The notes below the pieces were generated by a model. It saw only the letters and a program-made list of their open reading frames with translations, searched no databases and was not told the origin of the DNA. From Phycisphaerales bacterium (lineage in GTDB: Bacteria > Planctomycetota > Phycisphaerae > Phycisphaerales > UBA1924), in assembly GCA_016763115.1 (NCBI GenBank), contig JAESUL010000037.1:1-12176 (forward strand): DNA of 12,176 bases. Reading direction: 5' to 3'. The translations under genes and the position numbers were made by a program. This document shows positions 1 to 7,510 of this stretch, piece by piece; within the stretch, counting starts at the first letter, position 1, and the number at the start of each line of letters is the position of its first letter.

Positions 1-2
1 AA

Positions 3-230
3 GAAGCTTTTCAAGCCCTCCGCACAGCAGCGGCAAACCGGTTTGACGCACGGATGAAAATCCGTGAGTACGAGGTCAATATTCTGGCGACGCAGCTTGT
101 CGAGCTTAGTTCGGCCATCGAAAAAATGCGGACAACCCGTGAGCAAGAGATTGACGACATGGTCAATGCATCGAGACCTGCACCCAAGCACCGCCATCGC
201 GACCAACGCCCCAAGGCGAGCGAAGACTAA
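3..230 (+). CDS. C-terminal end of an unidentified coiled-coil protein (5' truncated)
   Basis: The reading frame is open from the left edge to a TAA at 228-230, so only the last 75 codons of a longer gene are visible. An in-frame ATG at 54 exists, but the frame continues upstream of it without a stop, so I treat the gene as truncated by the window. The visible part is a charged helix with heptad-like spacing (Leu, Ile and Val among Glu, Lys and Arg, from about EYEVNILATQLVEL to EKMRTTREQEIDDM). A short basic, proline-containing tail with several His and Arg follows and ends in ASED. This suggests a coiled coil with a flexible C-terminus. I recognise no family. The gene converges with the tRNA-binding protein gene, with only 26 bp between the two stop codons, so the two are separate transcription units. 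Confidence 0.6.
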   Translation, partial: EAFQALRTAAANRFDARMKIREYEVNILATQLVELSSAIEKMRTTREQEIDDMVNASRPAPKHRHRDQRPKASED

Positions 231-256
231 TCAGGCTGGGATTCAGGAGTTGAGGG

Positions 257-637
257 CTAGGAAACGATCGAGCCGGGCTCGATATCTGACATCGGCGATA
301 TAACGATCACTTTTCGTTCTTCTGCGCCCTTCTCGGCGCTACTCGCAGCCATCAACATTCCCCGGGATTCTTCGCCACGGATAGTCCGCGGAGCGAGGTT
401 GGCAACAATGACAATGAGCTTGCCGAGGATGTCCTCGGGCGTATATTGATCGCGGATGCCTGCGCAGATCTGGCGGGGCGTGCCCGAGCCGTCATCGACC
501 TGGAGCTTGAGCAACCGATCGGCATCGGGATGATTCTCGGCCTTGACAACCTTGGCGACCCGGAGATCAAGCTTGACGAAATCATCAAAGGTGATTTGTG
601 GCTTGTAAGAAACGGTGCTTGCAGGTGCTTCGGACAT
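257..637 (-). CDS. Stand-alone MetG C-terminal / CsaA-type tRNA-binding domain protein
   Basis: This 126-aa protein is essentially one OB-fold tRNA-binding domain, as found at the C-terminus of many methionyl-tRNA synthetases and in CsaA and Arc1p/EMAP-II. Motifs seen: FVKLDLRVAKV at about 20-30, HPDADRLLKLQVDDG at 36-50, ICAGI at 57-61, and NLAPRTIRGEESRGMLMAA at 80-98, ending in the usual IEPGS at 119-123. Database pipelines often call such proteins methionine--tRNA ligase subunit beta. The likely role is dimerisation and tRNA binding in trans for MetG, or a CsaA-like chaperone role; the sequence does not decide between them. I chose ATG 637 over the in-frame ATG at 688 because AAGGAGAG sits 5 nt upstream of it and the family similarity begins just after. 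It is the last gene of the minus-strand cluster, 57 nt beyond the previous stop, so it may be read through or have its own promoter. Confidence 0.88.
   Translation of the reverse strand: MSEAPASTVSYKPQITFDDFVKLDLRVAKVVKAENHPDADRLLKLQVDDGSGTPRQICAGIRDQYTPEDILGKLIVIVANLAPRTIRGEESRGMLMAASSAEKGAEERKVIVISPMSDIEPGSIVS
267..283. other. Compact stem-loop at the convergent gene ends
   Basis: ATCGAGC (267-273) and GCTCGAT (277-283) are perfect 7-bp inverted arms around a CGG loop. The hairpin lies inside the last codons of the minus-strand tRNA-binding gene and about 37 nt past the stop of the plus-strand left-edge gene. Neither side has a strong U-tract; the minus-strand side only reads CGTTTCC. It may help end transcription between the convergent genes, but it is not a canonical intrinsic terminator and could be coding coincidence. 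Confidence 0.3.
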
Positions 638-642
638 GAAAT

Positions 643-650
643 CTCTCCTT
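643..650 (-). promoter_or_regulatory. Shine-Dalgarno site that fixes the start of the tRNA-binding protein
   Basis: On the minus strand AAGGAGAG lies 5 nt before ATG 637. It is the strongest ribosome binding site in the minus-strand cluster and argues against the longer in-frame start at 688. It also contrasts with the overlapping, coupled starts of the envelope genes upstream and fits independent translation of this gene. Confidence 0.7.
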
Positions 651-654
651 GAAT

Positions 655-681
655 CGATGGGATTGGAGTGTAGACCCATCG
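655..681. repeat. Inverted repeat upstream of the tRNA-binding protein gene
   Basis: CGATGGG (655-661) and CCCATCG (675-681) are perfect 7-bp arms separated by 13 nt. The element occupies nearly half of the 57-nt gap between the 279-aa protein gene and the tRNA-binding protein gene, just upstream of the Shine-Dalgarno site. It has no U-tract, so it is not a typical terminator. It could be an operator or an mRNA processing or stability hairpin at the operon's last junction. On the minus strand the spacer contains TACACT, a weak -10-like hexamer, with no convincing -35 box. Confidence 0.35.
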
Positions 682-694
682 CTCGCATCGGGCA

Positions 695-1534
695 CTAGGG
701 CGAGGCATTCCAGCGGCCGTCATGCCAGTATGGTTGCGTCGGAGAGATGCCGTAGTCGGTCATCAACTCGATAATACTCGGGTCACGCAACGGCAATCCC
801 CCGCTGCCCCATGTCCCCGACCGCAACGCACGAAGTTGCATCTCGATCCGCAGGAGTTGTATGAACTCATCATCAGAGCCCAACGCTCCGATGGGGCGGC
901 TGTGCTCTGGGCACAATACCCGCTCCATCTGCCGGGTCTCGGGGTTTCGCTTGGGAATAAATATGCGCCCTCTGCACGGGTCGTCCGCGGCATCCTTGGC
1001 AAGGATGGCGACGAGACGCGACGACGATTTGTTCGAATCAAATCCTGACAACTCGGCCGCCTTGGAAATTGAATCACGAATGTTCGTATCTGCGTGCTGC
1101 TCGGGAGGAAGAAGTTCCAATCCATACCTGGCATCGAGCACCATCGTCGCGGCAGCGATCTCAACCGGATCACCAAGCACACGGCTCTTATTCCATTGCC
1201 CCTCACGCGAAGGATCCAGCGTGACCACAAGGTCCCAGAGGTCACGCTGCTCACCACCGGAAGTAAAGGACGCGGCGGCAATCACGCACGATGCCGCCAA
1301 GCTCGGATCGCCTTGATTCGCAGCGATCCATGCACCATGCAAGGCAGCCTGCACCGCAAGATTGTTGTCTTCAGAAGACGCCAAATACACACCCTCGGCG
1401 AAAAGGAGATAGGCATGGGGGTCATTGGGACTCGAAGGCGCGGCGGGTTGCCTTGTTGAACCAAAGCCAAGTTGTCCAACGGCGAGGATGCAGATAACCA
1501 GAAAAAAAGATGGAGTAAATATGCAACGCCTCAT
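695..1534 (-). CDS. Exported protein of unknown function with two Cys-containing motifs (279 aa)
   Basis: The protein begins with a Sec-type signal peptide: MRRC, a hydrophobic core at about 8-23, then small residues around 24-26. This places the mature part in the periplasm. Residues 37-165 are Ala- and Leu-rich and look helical, resembling a tetratricopeptide-like solenoid. The C-terminal half contains DPCRGR (Cys187) and VLCPEHSRP (Cys208, His211), an acidic SDDEF segment, and an aromatic end with YGISPTQPYWHDGRW. The two cysteines could form a disulfide or, with His211, bind a metal; that is inference. The start ATG overlaps the stop of the 845-aa gene as ATGA, with GAGGG about 8 nt upstream, so translation is coupled. 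I recognise no named family. It looks like a conserved planctomycete hypothetical protein whose partners are the other envelope proteins of this operon. Confidence 0.75.
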   Translation of the reverse strand: MRRCIFTPSFFLVICILAVGQLGFGSTRQPAAPSSPNDPHAYLLFAEGVYLASSEDNNLAVQAALHGAWIAANQGDPSLAASCVIAAASFTSGGEQRDLWDLVVTLDPSREGQWNKSRVLGDPVEIAAATMVLDARYGLELLPPEQHADTNIRDSISKAAELSGFDSNKSSSRLVAILAKDAADDPCRGRIFIPKRNPETRQMERVLCPEHSRPIGALGSDDEFIQLLRIEMQLRALRSGTWGSGGLPLRDPSIIELMTDYGISPTQPYWHDGRWNASP

Positions 1535-4068
1535 AGACGACCCTCACGAAAAAAGATGAGCCAGAGCTGTGCCTGTGCCCGTTCGAGTTGTGCGTTCTGG
1601 TCGTCAACCGTGATCGCTTGACGCATCCGGTCTTGGAGTTCGAGCGTGACCTGCTCGACCTGCGATGATGAGCCCGTGATGGTGAGTTGTGTGTACAGTG
1701 ATTGGAGTTGCACAAGGCTCCACTGGTCAGCGGCGAAGCGTTGCGCTTGGTTGTTGGCACGCTCGATCCGAACCCTGTGCATCGACATGATGTCCTCAAT
1801 GGATTCAATCGATGCCCCGCTCCCCAAAGCCGCGGCTCCAACTTCAACCAAGAGATCCGCGGTGATACGAGTCAGCCCCTGGACTGATTGAACATTCGTT
1901 ATGCGTCTCATCGCGTAGCTTGCGGTTAACTCTTTTACGAGGACAACCGAGTCCGAATCCTGCCTAGCCGAAGCCGCGGTGCTGATCGCAACAAGCAGGG
2001 CATCGTGGGCACGCCGATTCCATTGATCGTCGGCGTTGTCCGTATCGAGTGAAAGAATGGATCGGAGCAGGTCACGAAATCGCCCCGATACCCTCTTGGT
2101 AAGGAGGTACCGATCCAGGGCGATGAGCACCGCCAGTTCATCGGCGTGGGCCTTGATAACTTGTTCCGCAGCGTCGCGGCTCTCGCGTGCAGACCCAGAG
2201 CCGGTCATCCGCACAAGAGCATGGGCAGTATTCAATCCTATTGATGTGCCTGGTTGAATCTGTGCAAGGACATTCATCTCGGCGTCACTCTTGGACGCAT
2301 TGACAAGCAATAGTGCGATCCGATCATCACTCGCCCCTTGTGCAAACAAATCAGAATCTGATGATGAACTCTGCGAGTTTGATGGATCGGCATACAAGAC
2401 AATCTGGGCCTGGGCATCATCTCCATGCCAGTGCATCCAGCAGACAGCATTGAGCCTGGCAAGTTGCTGCAATCGCTGCTGGGCTGCATCCACATCAAGC
2501 ATGGGACCGGTCAACGAGGTCGCAGCCAAGAGTTCATCGCTCAACCGATCGAGAAAGAGATCCGTCTCCGAACCCGCAATCCAAACGGATCGGTACTCAT
2601 CGGCCAGTGCGTACCGATCACTCATCGAGGCGTCCTTGGAAAGGATCATGGCTACACCCACACCAGAAGCCGACGAGTGGGTCGCGATCGCCTCGGTCAA
2701 TGCCGCTACACGCCATGTATCATAACTCGGATCAGTCAATACACCAAGCATCCACACCCGCTCGGGGCTGCCCGATCGCCAAGTCAGGGCGTTTGAGAGA
2801 AGCCCCGCAGTCTTTGACCATGAGACCGAACTCGAAGAAGCTCTGAGACGCGACGACATCGCGGCAAGAACGAGCTTAGAAGATTTTTGCATGTCCTCCT
2901 CGTGAATCGACTGAACCGCCTGTATCCAAGCATCCCACCAGACCGGATCATCCGTGCGAGACTCGGAAGCGAGTTGCTGGAGAACCAAACTCATGGTATT
3001 GGCAAACGAATCACGATCCTCGCCCGGCATTGACAAGAACCGACGCACGGACAAACTCGGTGCCGCTTGGAGTGGTTTTTCGAGCGAAACACCAGCACTC
3101 AGTGCACTGGTAAAGATCCGATTTGCCTGAGGATTGTCTTGGGTCATTGTGTCAATCGCAACGAGATGAGCCACAAATGCTTCAAGGTCGTCGTGCGGAA
3201 AACTCATCCATTGCGAGAAAAACGGGGGCATGTAGTCCGCAACGAGTTGCGCGGCTGAAAGTGGATCGGTTGATGCCAGCAACTCGCCTTGTTCAATCTC
3301 ATGCAACAACGCCGAGTAATGGCGGATGGATCGCGGTGTCCTCTGATTATGCCTCGGCGCATCTTCCAAGGAAGATTCTTGCGAAGAAATAGTATCAACA
3401 GTGGCTTGTGGCGATTCGATTGCCGTTGGGAGTTCACTGCTGCTGAACCTGATGAAAGTTTGAACTCCGAGAAGAACAACCATGCCGACAAGTAAGCCGT
3501 AGACAAGAACCCAAACTCCAGCGGATGACTCGGGCAATGGGAGCGGACGGACCCGCGGCGGCTTGGGGTGCTGGTTGTGACTCGTGACTGTGGAACCGTT
3601 CGGCGTGCCGAGCGATCGGATAATGTCGATCGCCGAGACCCGATACATCTTTGCCAGCAGCACGAGCCGTCGCCGGGCGCGCGGGTTCCAACCGCCGCAC
3701 GCTGCGATGGTCATTCGCGCAGAATGCAGGATCGAATCTGGCAAACGAGTTGCCCGGCGTGAATGCCATGCGGGCGGGCTTCTTTGTGCTACTCCCTCTG
3801 GCCAGCGGCTTTGCAGTTGTTCGCGGAGTTGCAGATCGAGCAACTGCGAACACGCCGCGTGAACAGCCATCCGTACTTCGTCGGCATCGGGGGTCCTGCT
3901 GTGCGGGTGCCTGTCGATCTGCGCAAGCCGACGATCACGGGCACGCAGGATGTAGCTTTCAATCGATTCGTATTGGACGCCAAGGAGGGCAAATGGTCCG
4001 CCTGCGATTGCATCCTTCCCGAGGTAGTTCCTGATTCGGTGAACGACTTGGTCATGGCTACTACTCAT
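1531..4068 (-). CDS. Bitopic membrane protein: degenerate J-like cytosolic domain, one TM helix, large helical periplasmic part (845 aa)
   Basis: From ATG 4068 the first ~180 residues are cytosolic. Residues 24-86 resemble a DnaJ J domain in layout: GPFALLGV, a basic helix ending in RRLAQID, then RHPHSRTPDADEV and a helix ending in SQLLD. The invariant HPD is HPH here (54-56), so stimulation of DnaK is not expected. A second conserved-looking block, CGGWNPRARRRLVLLAK, follows at about 124-140. After a Pro-rich linker a single TM helix lies at about 183-206. The remaining ~640 residues are mostly Ala, Leu, Ser and Gln helices without recognisable catalytic motifs, probably a solenoid in the periplasm. 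I chose ATG 4068 rather than the in-frame ATG at 4092 because AAGGGG lies 6 nt upstream. It overlaps the preceding stop by 8 nt and the next start by 4 nt. Function unknown; a structural or scaffold role linking cytosol and envelope is inference. Confidence 0.75.
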   Translation of the reverse strand: MSSSHDQVVHRIRNYLGKDAIAGGPFALLGVQYESIESYILRARDRRLAQIDRHPHSRTPDADEVRMAVHAACSQLLDLQLREQLQSRWPEGVAQRSPPAWHSRRATRLPDSILHSARMTIAACGGWNPRARRRLVLLAKMYRVSAIDIIRSLGTPNGSTVTSHNQHPKPPRVRPLPLPESSAGVWVLVYGLLVGMVVLLGVQTFIRFSSSELPTAIESPQATVDTISSQESSLEDAPRHNQRTPRSIRHYSALLHEIEQGELLASTDPLSAAQLVADYMPPFFSQWMSFPHDDLEAFVAHLVAIDTMTQDNPQANRIFTSALSAGVSLEKPLQAAPSLSVRRFLSMPGEDRDSFANTMSLVLQQLASESRTDDPVWWDAWIQAVQSIHEEDMQKSSKLVLAAMSSRLRASSSSVSWSKTAGLLSNALTWRSGSPERVWMLGVLTDPSYDTWRVAALTEAIATHSSASGVGVAMILSKDASMSDRYALADEYRSVWIAGSETDLFLDRLSDELLAATSLTGPMLDVDAAQQRLQQLARLNAVCWMHWHGDDAQAQIVLYADPSNSQSSSSDSDLFAQGASDDRIALLLVNASKSDAEMNVLAQIQPGTSIGLNTAHALVRMTGSGSARESRDAAEQVIKAHADELAVLIALDRYLLTKRVSGRFRDLLRSILSLDTDNADDQWNRRAHDALLVAISTAASARQDSDSVVLVKELTASYAMRRITNVQSVQGLTRITADLLVEVGAAALGSGASIESIEDIMSMHRVRIERANNQAQRFAADQWSLVQLQSLYTQLTITGSSSQVEQVTLELQDRMRQAITVDDQNAQLERAQAQLWLIFFREGRL

Positions 4069-6640
4069 CCGAATCCCCTTGCACCGGCGCACCGAGTAAA
4101 GTTTGCAGCTTCTCGGTCCAGGGTTCTGGGGCGGGATTTGGATGCAGCACCCGGTACTGATTTATTGCTAAGCGTGCGCGATCAGGATCTACTCGCAGCA
4201 TCACCCTGAAAGATTCGTACCGAGCACCGTACCAAGCCGGCTCGGTGGGCAATGATCGTGCGAGGAGTTCAAGCCATGCCTGAAGTTCGGTCTCGGGATC
4301 ATCAAAGAATGATGCGAGTCGCGCGGTACGCCGAAGGGTGTCGTCGTCGGGCAGCCCACGCTCGAAGATCAGTTTGCACATCCGAAAACTGAGCCGTGTA
4401 CTCGATTGGTCACCCTGCTTCTGCCCCTGAAACTCGGCGGCCCGAGCAACCGCGCCAATGATCGCAGAATCCTGCCCGCTCAATTTTTCAGGAGCCGGCG
4501 GCAGGGTTGATTCAATCAGTGCGATCCCAAGGGCAACCACGCGGTCGGCTTCACGCAAGTTTGTTGGGTCCCCGTTCCATGCATCCAGTGAAGCAACAAA
4601 CACCATCCGCATCGCAGCGATCGCAAAGATTCCAGATGGATCATTCATCAATCCAACCTGCCTCTCGGCACGATCTTGGTCGCCGTTGACGAGCAGGAAC
4701 TCCACCCGCCGGAGCAGCAACTCGTCTTTGTGCACTGAAAGTGATGGATGGGTATCGATCAGCAGAATCCCGCGAAGAATTGCACGGGCCGCTATTTCAT
4801 TGGCACCGGTTTGATCTTGGCGTGTCATGTCGAGCACCATGCGGATGATCGACAAACGAGTGCGGGCTTCGCGAGGATCACCCGCTTCATCGGGTGTCGA
4901 TTCCCAGAGCCACCGGACAAGTTCGATCGCTTTCTCCTTGGCCAAAGTGTCCGTTCTTCGCGATGCGCGATATTGCTGATGGTAGAGTTGGACGAGCATT
5001 CTTCGTGCAGCAACCGCCCCGGGGTCATCGACGGGCATCTGCATCAGGGCATTGATCGCTAACTGGGGATCGATCATGTTCCCGAGGCTGTGGCGGATTA
5101 GCAACCTGGACGCATTGATTGAGTCGGGATACGCAACAATGTATTCACGCACCGATTCCTCGAGGGTGTCAGCTTGTTTCTTCTGCCCATCAGCAATCAA
5201 CATCTCGATCGCAACAATGCGAAGCCATCGTGCTTGCTCAAGCAGTTCATCGCTTGGCTCTGTTTCTATGAGTGCATCACATGCGCCGATTGCATCCGCG
5301 GGGCTCTTTGATTTAATCAGGCAGTAGGCGAGTTTGAGCGCACAATCACCCTTCTCCTCGGGATACTGATCGGCGTCTTCGGACTTCATTGCTTTGGAGA
5401 AAAGAGTCGCGGCGGTTGCAAAGAGCCCGCCGGTTTCTGGACGCTCGGCCTCATCGAGTGCCATCAACGCGGATGCGTACTGAGACAAGAACCGGTTGGC
5501 AATCAACGGCAATGATCCATACCTTTTATGCAGATCCAGGACATGCCCGATCTCTCCTCGCTTGATTAGATCTTCGAGGGCTGCCTGAGCAACTTCTTGT
5601 GCTTGTCTATTTTTCCCCTTTGATTGTCGCTCATTATCGAGCACCGCGATGGCTACGAACCTCGCCTCGTCAATACGCAGGGGCTCATTGCGTTGACGAT
5701 GGATCTGTTCAATCAACTCAAGAACGACATCCCACCGGGCACCGGTCGCTTCAATCTGCAAGAGCCTTGTCTGGGCGTTGTCTCGTATTTCTGGATTGAG
5801 TGATTCGACTTTGAGTATTCTTCGAATCCATGAACGCGCGGTAATCAGGTCGCCGTTGCGGGCCTTGCACAACGCAACCCCGATCGCGGCACGCGCAACA
5901 TGGTCGAACTCCAACGCGGCATGCTCCAAATCCTCAAGCTTGGGCACCGCACCCTTGGCGCCCAGCAACCATCCGAAAGCCTCGATGGGTTCGTTGGGAA
6001 CCGAGCGATCTTTAAGCACACCAAGTGAATACCCACACCATCCGATGTAGTACCTCGCCAGCGACAGGTTCCGCTTGGCATTGTCGAGTTGCTCTTGCAA
6101 ACTCTCGGTCTTGTCATCTTTGCGAAATGATTTCAGTCGGCGTTCAAGCCCGCGAACATCACTACGCATGAGGGTCTCGATATGCCCGAATCGGCGTTGA
6201 ATATCGGTAAGCTGCTTGACCCCCCGTGCTCGCTCGTTGGGATCATCGAGCAAAATAAGGTGCAGCTCAACGGTCTGCTCGATCGGGAGGTACCTGTTGA
6301 TGAGGAGTTCAACACGGAGTCCGATGAGTTGGTCTGCATTGACCCCTGTGGTCAAATCCCATGCACGCGACAAGAGCAACTCTCGGCGTGCAGATCCCTT
6401 TGGCTCGGTGCGGATCATATCGAGATAAAAGGCTGCCAGCGAACTCGTTGCCGACTCGCGATCTTCATTGGACCGGGCTTGGTCTATTTCGGTACGCAGA
6501 TGGACCTCGAGCAGGTCATCCATTTCATGTGCTCGGAGATACTCGGCAACCTTCTCTGAACTCTGCGCATATCCATGACCACTCGTCATGACGGCAACGA
6601 AAAATACAAAGCAGATACGATGGGGTACGCTAGTTCTCAT
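4061..6640 (-). CDS. Large exported TPR-like helical-repeat protein (859 aa)
   Basis: The N-terminus is a clear signal peptide: MRTSVPHR, hydrophobic ICFVFFVAVM, and a probable signal peptidase I site after GHGYA (residue 25), leaving Gln26 as the mature end. The remaining ~830 residues are almost continuous amphipathic helices rich in Ala, Leu, Glu and Arg. Repeated patterns resemble TPR units, such as ALMALDEAERPETGGLFATA and KGDCALKLAYCLIKSKSPAD. I see no enzyme motif and no TM segment beyond the signal. It is likely a periplasmic scaffold or peptidoglycan- or outer-membrane-facing adaptor. ATG 6640 overlaps the end of ExbD-2 by 11 nt. An ATG at 6652 is possible but puts GGAG only 2 nt away, and ATG 6745 would overlap ExbD-2 by more than 110 nt. 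Its place directly after the ExbB/ExbD genes suggests it is a partner of the motor. Function otherwise unknown. Confidence 0.75.
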   Translation of the reverse strand: MRTSVPHRICFVFFVAVMTSGHGYAQSSEKVAEYLRAHEMDDLLEVHLRTEIDQARSNEDRESATSSLAAFYLDMIRTEPKGSARRELLLSRAWDLTTGVNADQLIGLRVELLINRYLPIEQTVELHLILLDDPNERARGVKQLTDIQRRFGHIETLMRSDVRGLERRLKSFRKDDKTESLQEQLDNAKRNLSLARYYIGWCGYSLGVLKDRSVPNEPIEAFGWLLGAKGAVPKLEDLEHAALEFDHVARAAIGVALCKARNGDLITARSWIRRILKVESLNPEIRDNAQTRLLQIEATGARWDVVLELIEQIHRQRNEPLRIDEARFVAIAVLDNERQSKGKNRQAQEVAQAALEDLIKRGEIGHVLDLHKRYGSLPLIANRFLSQYASALMALDEAERPETGGLFATAATLFSKAMKSEDADQYPEEKGDCALKLAYCLIKSKSPADAIGACDALIETEPSDELLEQARWLRIVAIEMLIADGQKKQADTLEESVREYIVAYPDSINASRLLIRHSLGNMIDPQLAINALMQMPVDDPGAVAARRMLVQLYHQQYRASRRTDTLAKEKAIELVRWLWESTPDEAGDPREARTRLSIIRMVLDMTRQDQTGANEIAARAILRGILLIDTHPSLSVHKDELLLRRVEFLLVNGDQDRAERQVGLMNDPSGIFAIAAMRMVFVASLDAWNGDPTNLREADRVVALGIALIESTLPPAPEKLSGQDSAIIGAVARAAEFQGQKQGDQSSTRLSFRMCKLIFERGLPDDDTLRRTARLASFFDDPETELQAWLELLARSLPTEPAWYGARYESFRVMLRVDPDRARLAINQYRVLHPNPAPEPWTEKLQTLLGAPVQGDSDE

Positions 6641-7076
6641 CGCGGGGTACATAACTCCGTTTGATAAAGCCTGCATCGAATGAAGCCTGCATCGCTTCGG
6701 CAACCGCAGAAATCGGCGCATCGGGGACGGAACGAACAGCAACACCCGCCTCTTTGGGGAGTTGTTCCAAAATCACTCGTAAATCTTCGCCGGTGCGAAC
6801 GGCGAGGTCGCCGAGCACAAAGATTGGCGCACCATCGAGCATCCGGATTTCAACAATCTGTGGCTGAAGATCGCTCGATCGAGCACCCTCGCCATCAGTT
6901 TGCAGTGCGCTGGGCAAATCACGCTCGGGCTGGGCGAAGTTGGCGGTGACCAGAAAATAGATGAGCAGTAGAAACACGACATCAATCATGCTCGTCAAGG
7001 GGAGCGAACCGATCCGAGCTGTTCGCCCGCGCAATCGTTTGCCGGTCCGCCCTTTCTTTGCCCAGACAATACTCAT
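6630..7076 (-). CDS. exbD: ExbD/TolR family protein, second copy (148 aa)
   Basis: ExbD/TolR proteins are single-TM subunits that sit inside the ExbB pentamer and carry protons through a TM aspartate. Here a basic N-terminus (KKGRTGKRLRGRTAR) leads to LPLTSMIDVVFLLLIYFLV at about 25-43, with Asp32 at the position of the essential proton-binding residue. A periplasmic domain of about 100 residues follows, with the usual mixed alpha/beta pattern (VEIRM, IFVLGD, EDLRVILEQL). It ends in an AVAEAMQASFDAGF helix. ATG 7076 overlaps the previous stop as ATGA with GGGGGA upstream, so it is preferred over an in-frame start at 7118. It differs substantially from the ExbD encoded just before it, so the two may form a heterodimer or alternate partners. 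The symbol denotes the family; TolR-like is equally possible. Confidence 0.92.
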   Translation of the reverse strand: MSIVWAKKGRTGKRLRGRTARIGSLPLTSMIDVVFLLLIYFLVTANFAQPERDLPSALQTDGEGARSSDLQPQIVEIRMLDGAPIFVLGDLAVRTGEDLRVILEQLPKEAGVAVRSVPDAPISAVAEAMQASFDAGFIKRSYVPRDEN

Positions 7077-7510
7077 TGCGATCCCCCGCCGTCGGGGACA
7101 ACGGTTCCGATTTTCCAACTGGTCACGCCGAGCGAAGAAAGACGGACAAGTAATCGATCGAGATGCATCGCGGCCGCGTGCTGATCGGGGCGAACGAGCA
7201 CATCAAACTTGGGCCCCCCGGAATCGGAAATCGCGAGCCCGTTGCGGGCAAGGCGTTCGATCTCCGCCAGGCTGGTCTCGCGGCTCTCGACAAAGAACAC
7301 GCCGGACCGCTGGATATCAATAATCATCGCGGGCTGCTGTTGAACCTCTTGCTGACCACCTTTTTCGCGTGGCAGATCGATCTCGGTGCGCCTGAGTTCG
7401 CCAAAGTGGGAAGTGAAGATAAAGAAAATAATCAACTGAAAAACGACATCGATCATGGATGTCAGGTCCACAGAGATCATGTGCCGAGATGTTCGCGAGC
7501 CACCGATCAC
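7073..7510 (-). CDS. exbD: ExbD/TolR family protein, first copy (145 aa)
   Basis: The short N-terminus leads into VDLTSMIDVVFQLIIFFIFT at about 14-33, where Asp21 matches the conserved TM aspartate of ExbD/TolR. The periplasmic domain shows IDLPRE, a strand pair (MIIDIQRSGVFFV), a LAEIERLARNG helix and VLVRPDQHAAAMHLDRLLVRL. This is the usual ExbD pattern, in which an Arg-x-Asp precedes a helix. It ends in a Gly-rich tail. The start is GTG 7510, whose GTGA overlaps the exbB stop; GGGAG lies about 10 nt upstream. An ATG at 7480 is possible but has no ribosome binding site and would shorten the segment before the TM helix to a few residues. With ExbB it should form the proton-driven inner-membrane motor. 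Confidence 0.92.
   Translation of the reverse strand: MIGGSRTSRHMISVDLTSMIDVVFQLIIFFIFTSHFGELRRTEIDLPREKGGQQEVQQQPAMIIDIQRSGVFFVESRETSLAEIERLARNGLAISDSGGPKFDVLVRPDQHAAAMHLDRLLVRLSSLGVTSWKIGTVVPDGGGSQ

Noticed and set aside
763..1281. Alternative minus-strand frame of 172 codons within the 279-aa gene
   Set aside because: Composition is Arg/Ser/Pro-rich and unlike a folded protein. The 279-aa frame has a signal peptide and a coupled start.
3434..4034. Overlapping open frames on both strands inside the 845-aa gene
   Set aside because: They sit in the GC-rich Arg/Pro part of the N-terminal domain, where stops are rare in alternative frames. The chosen frame continues without interruption through a TM helix and both neighbours overlap it neatly.
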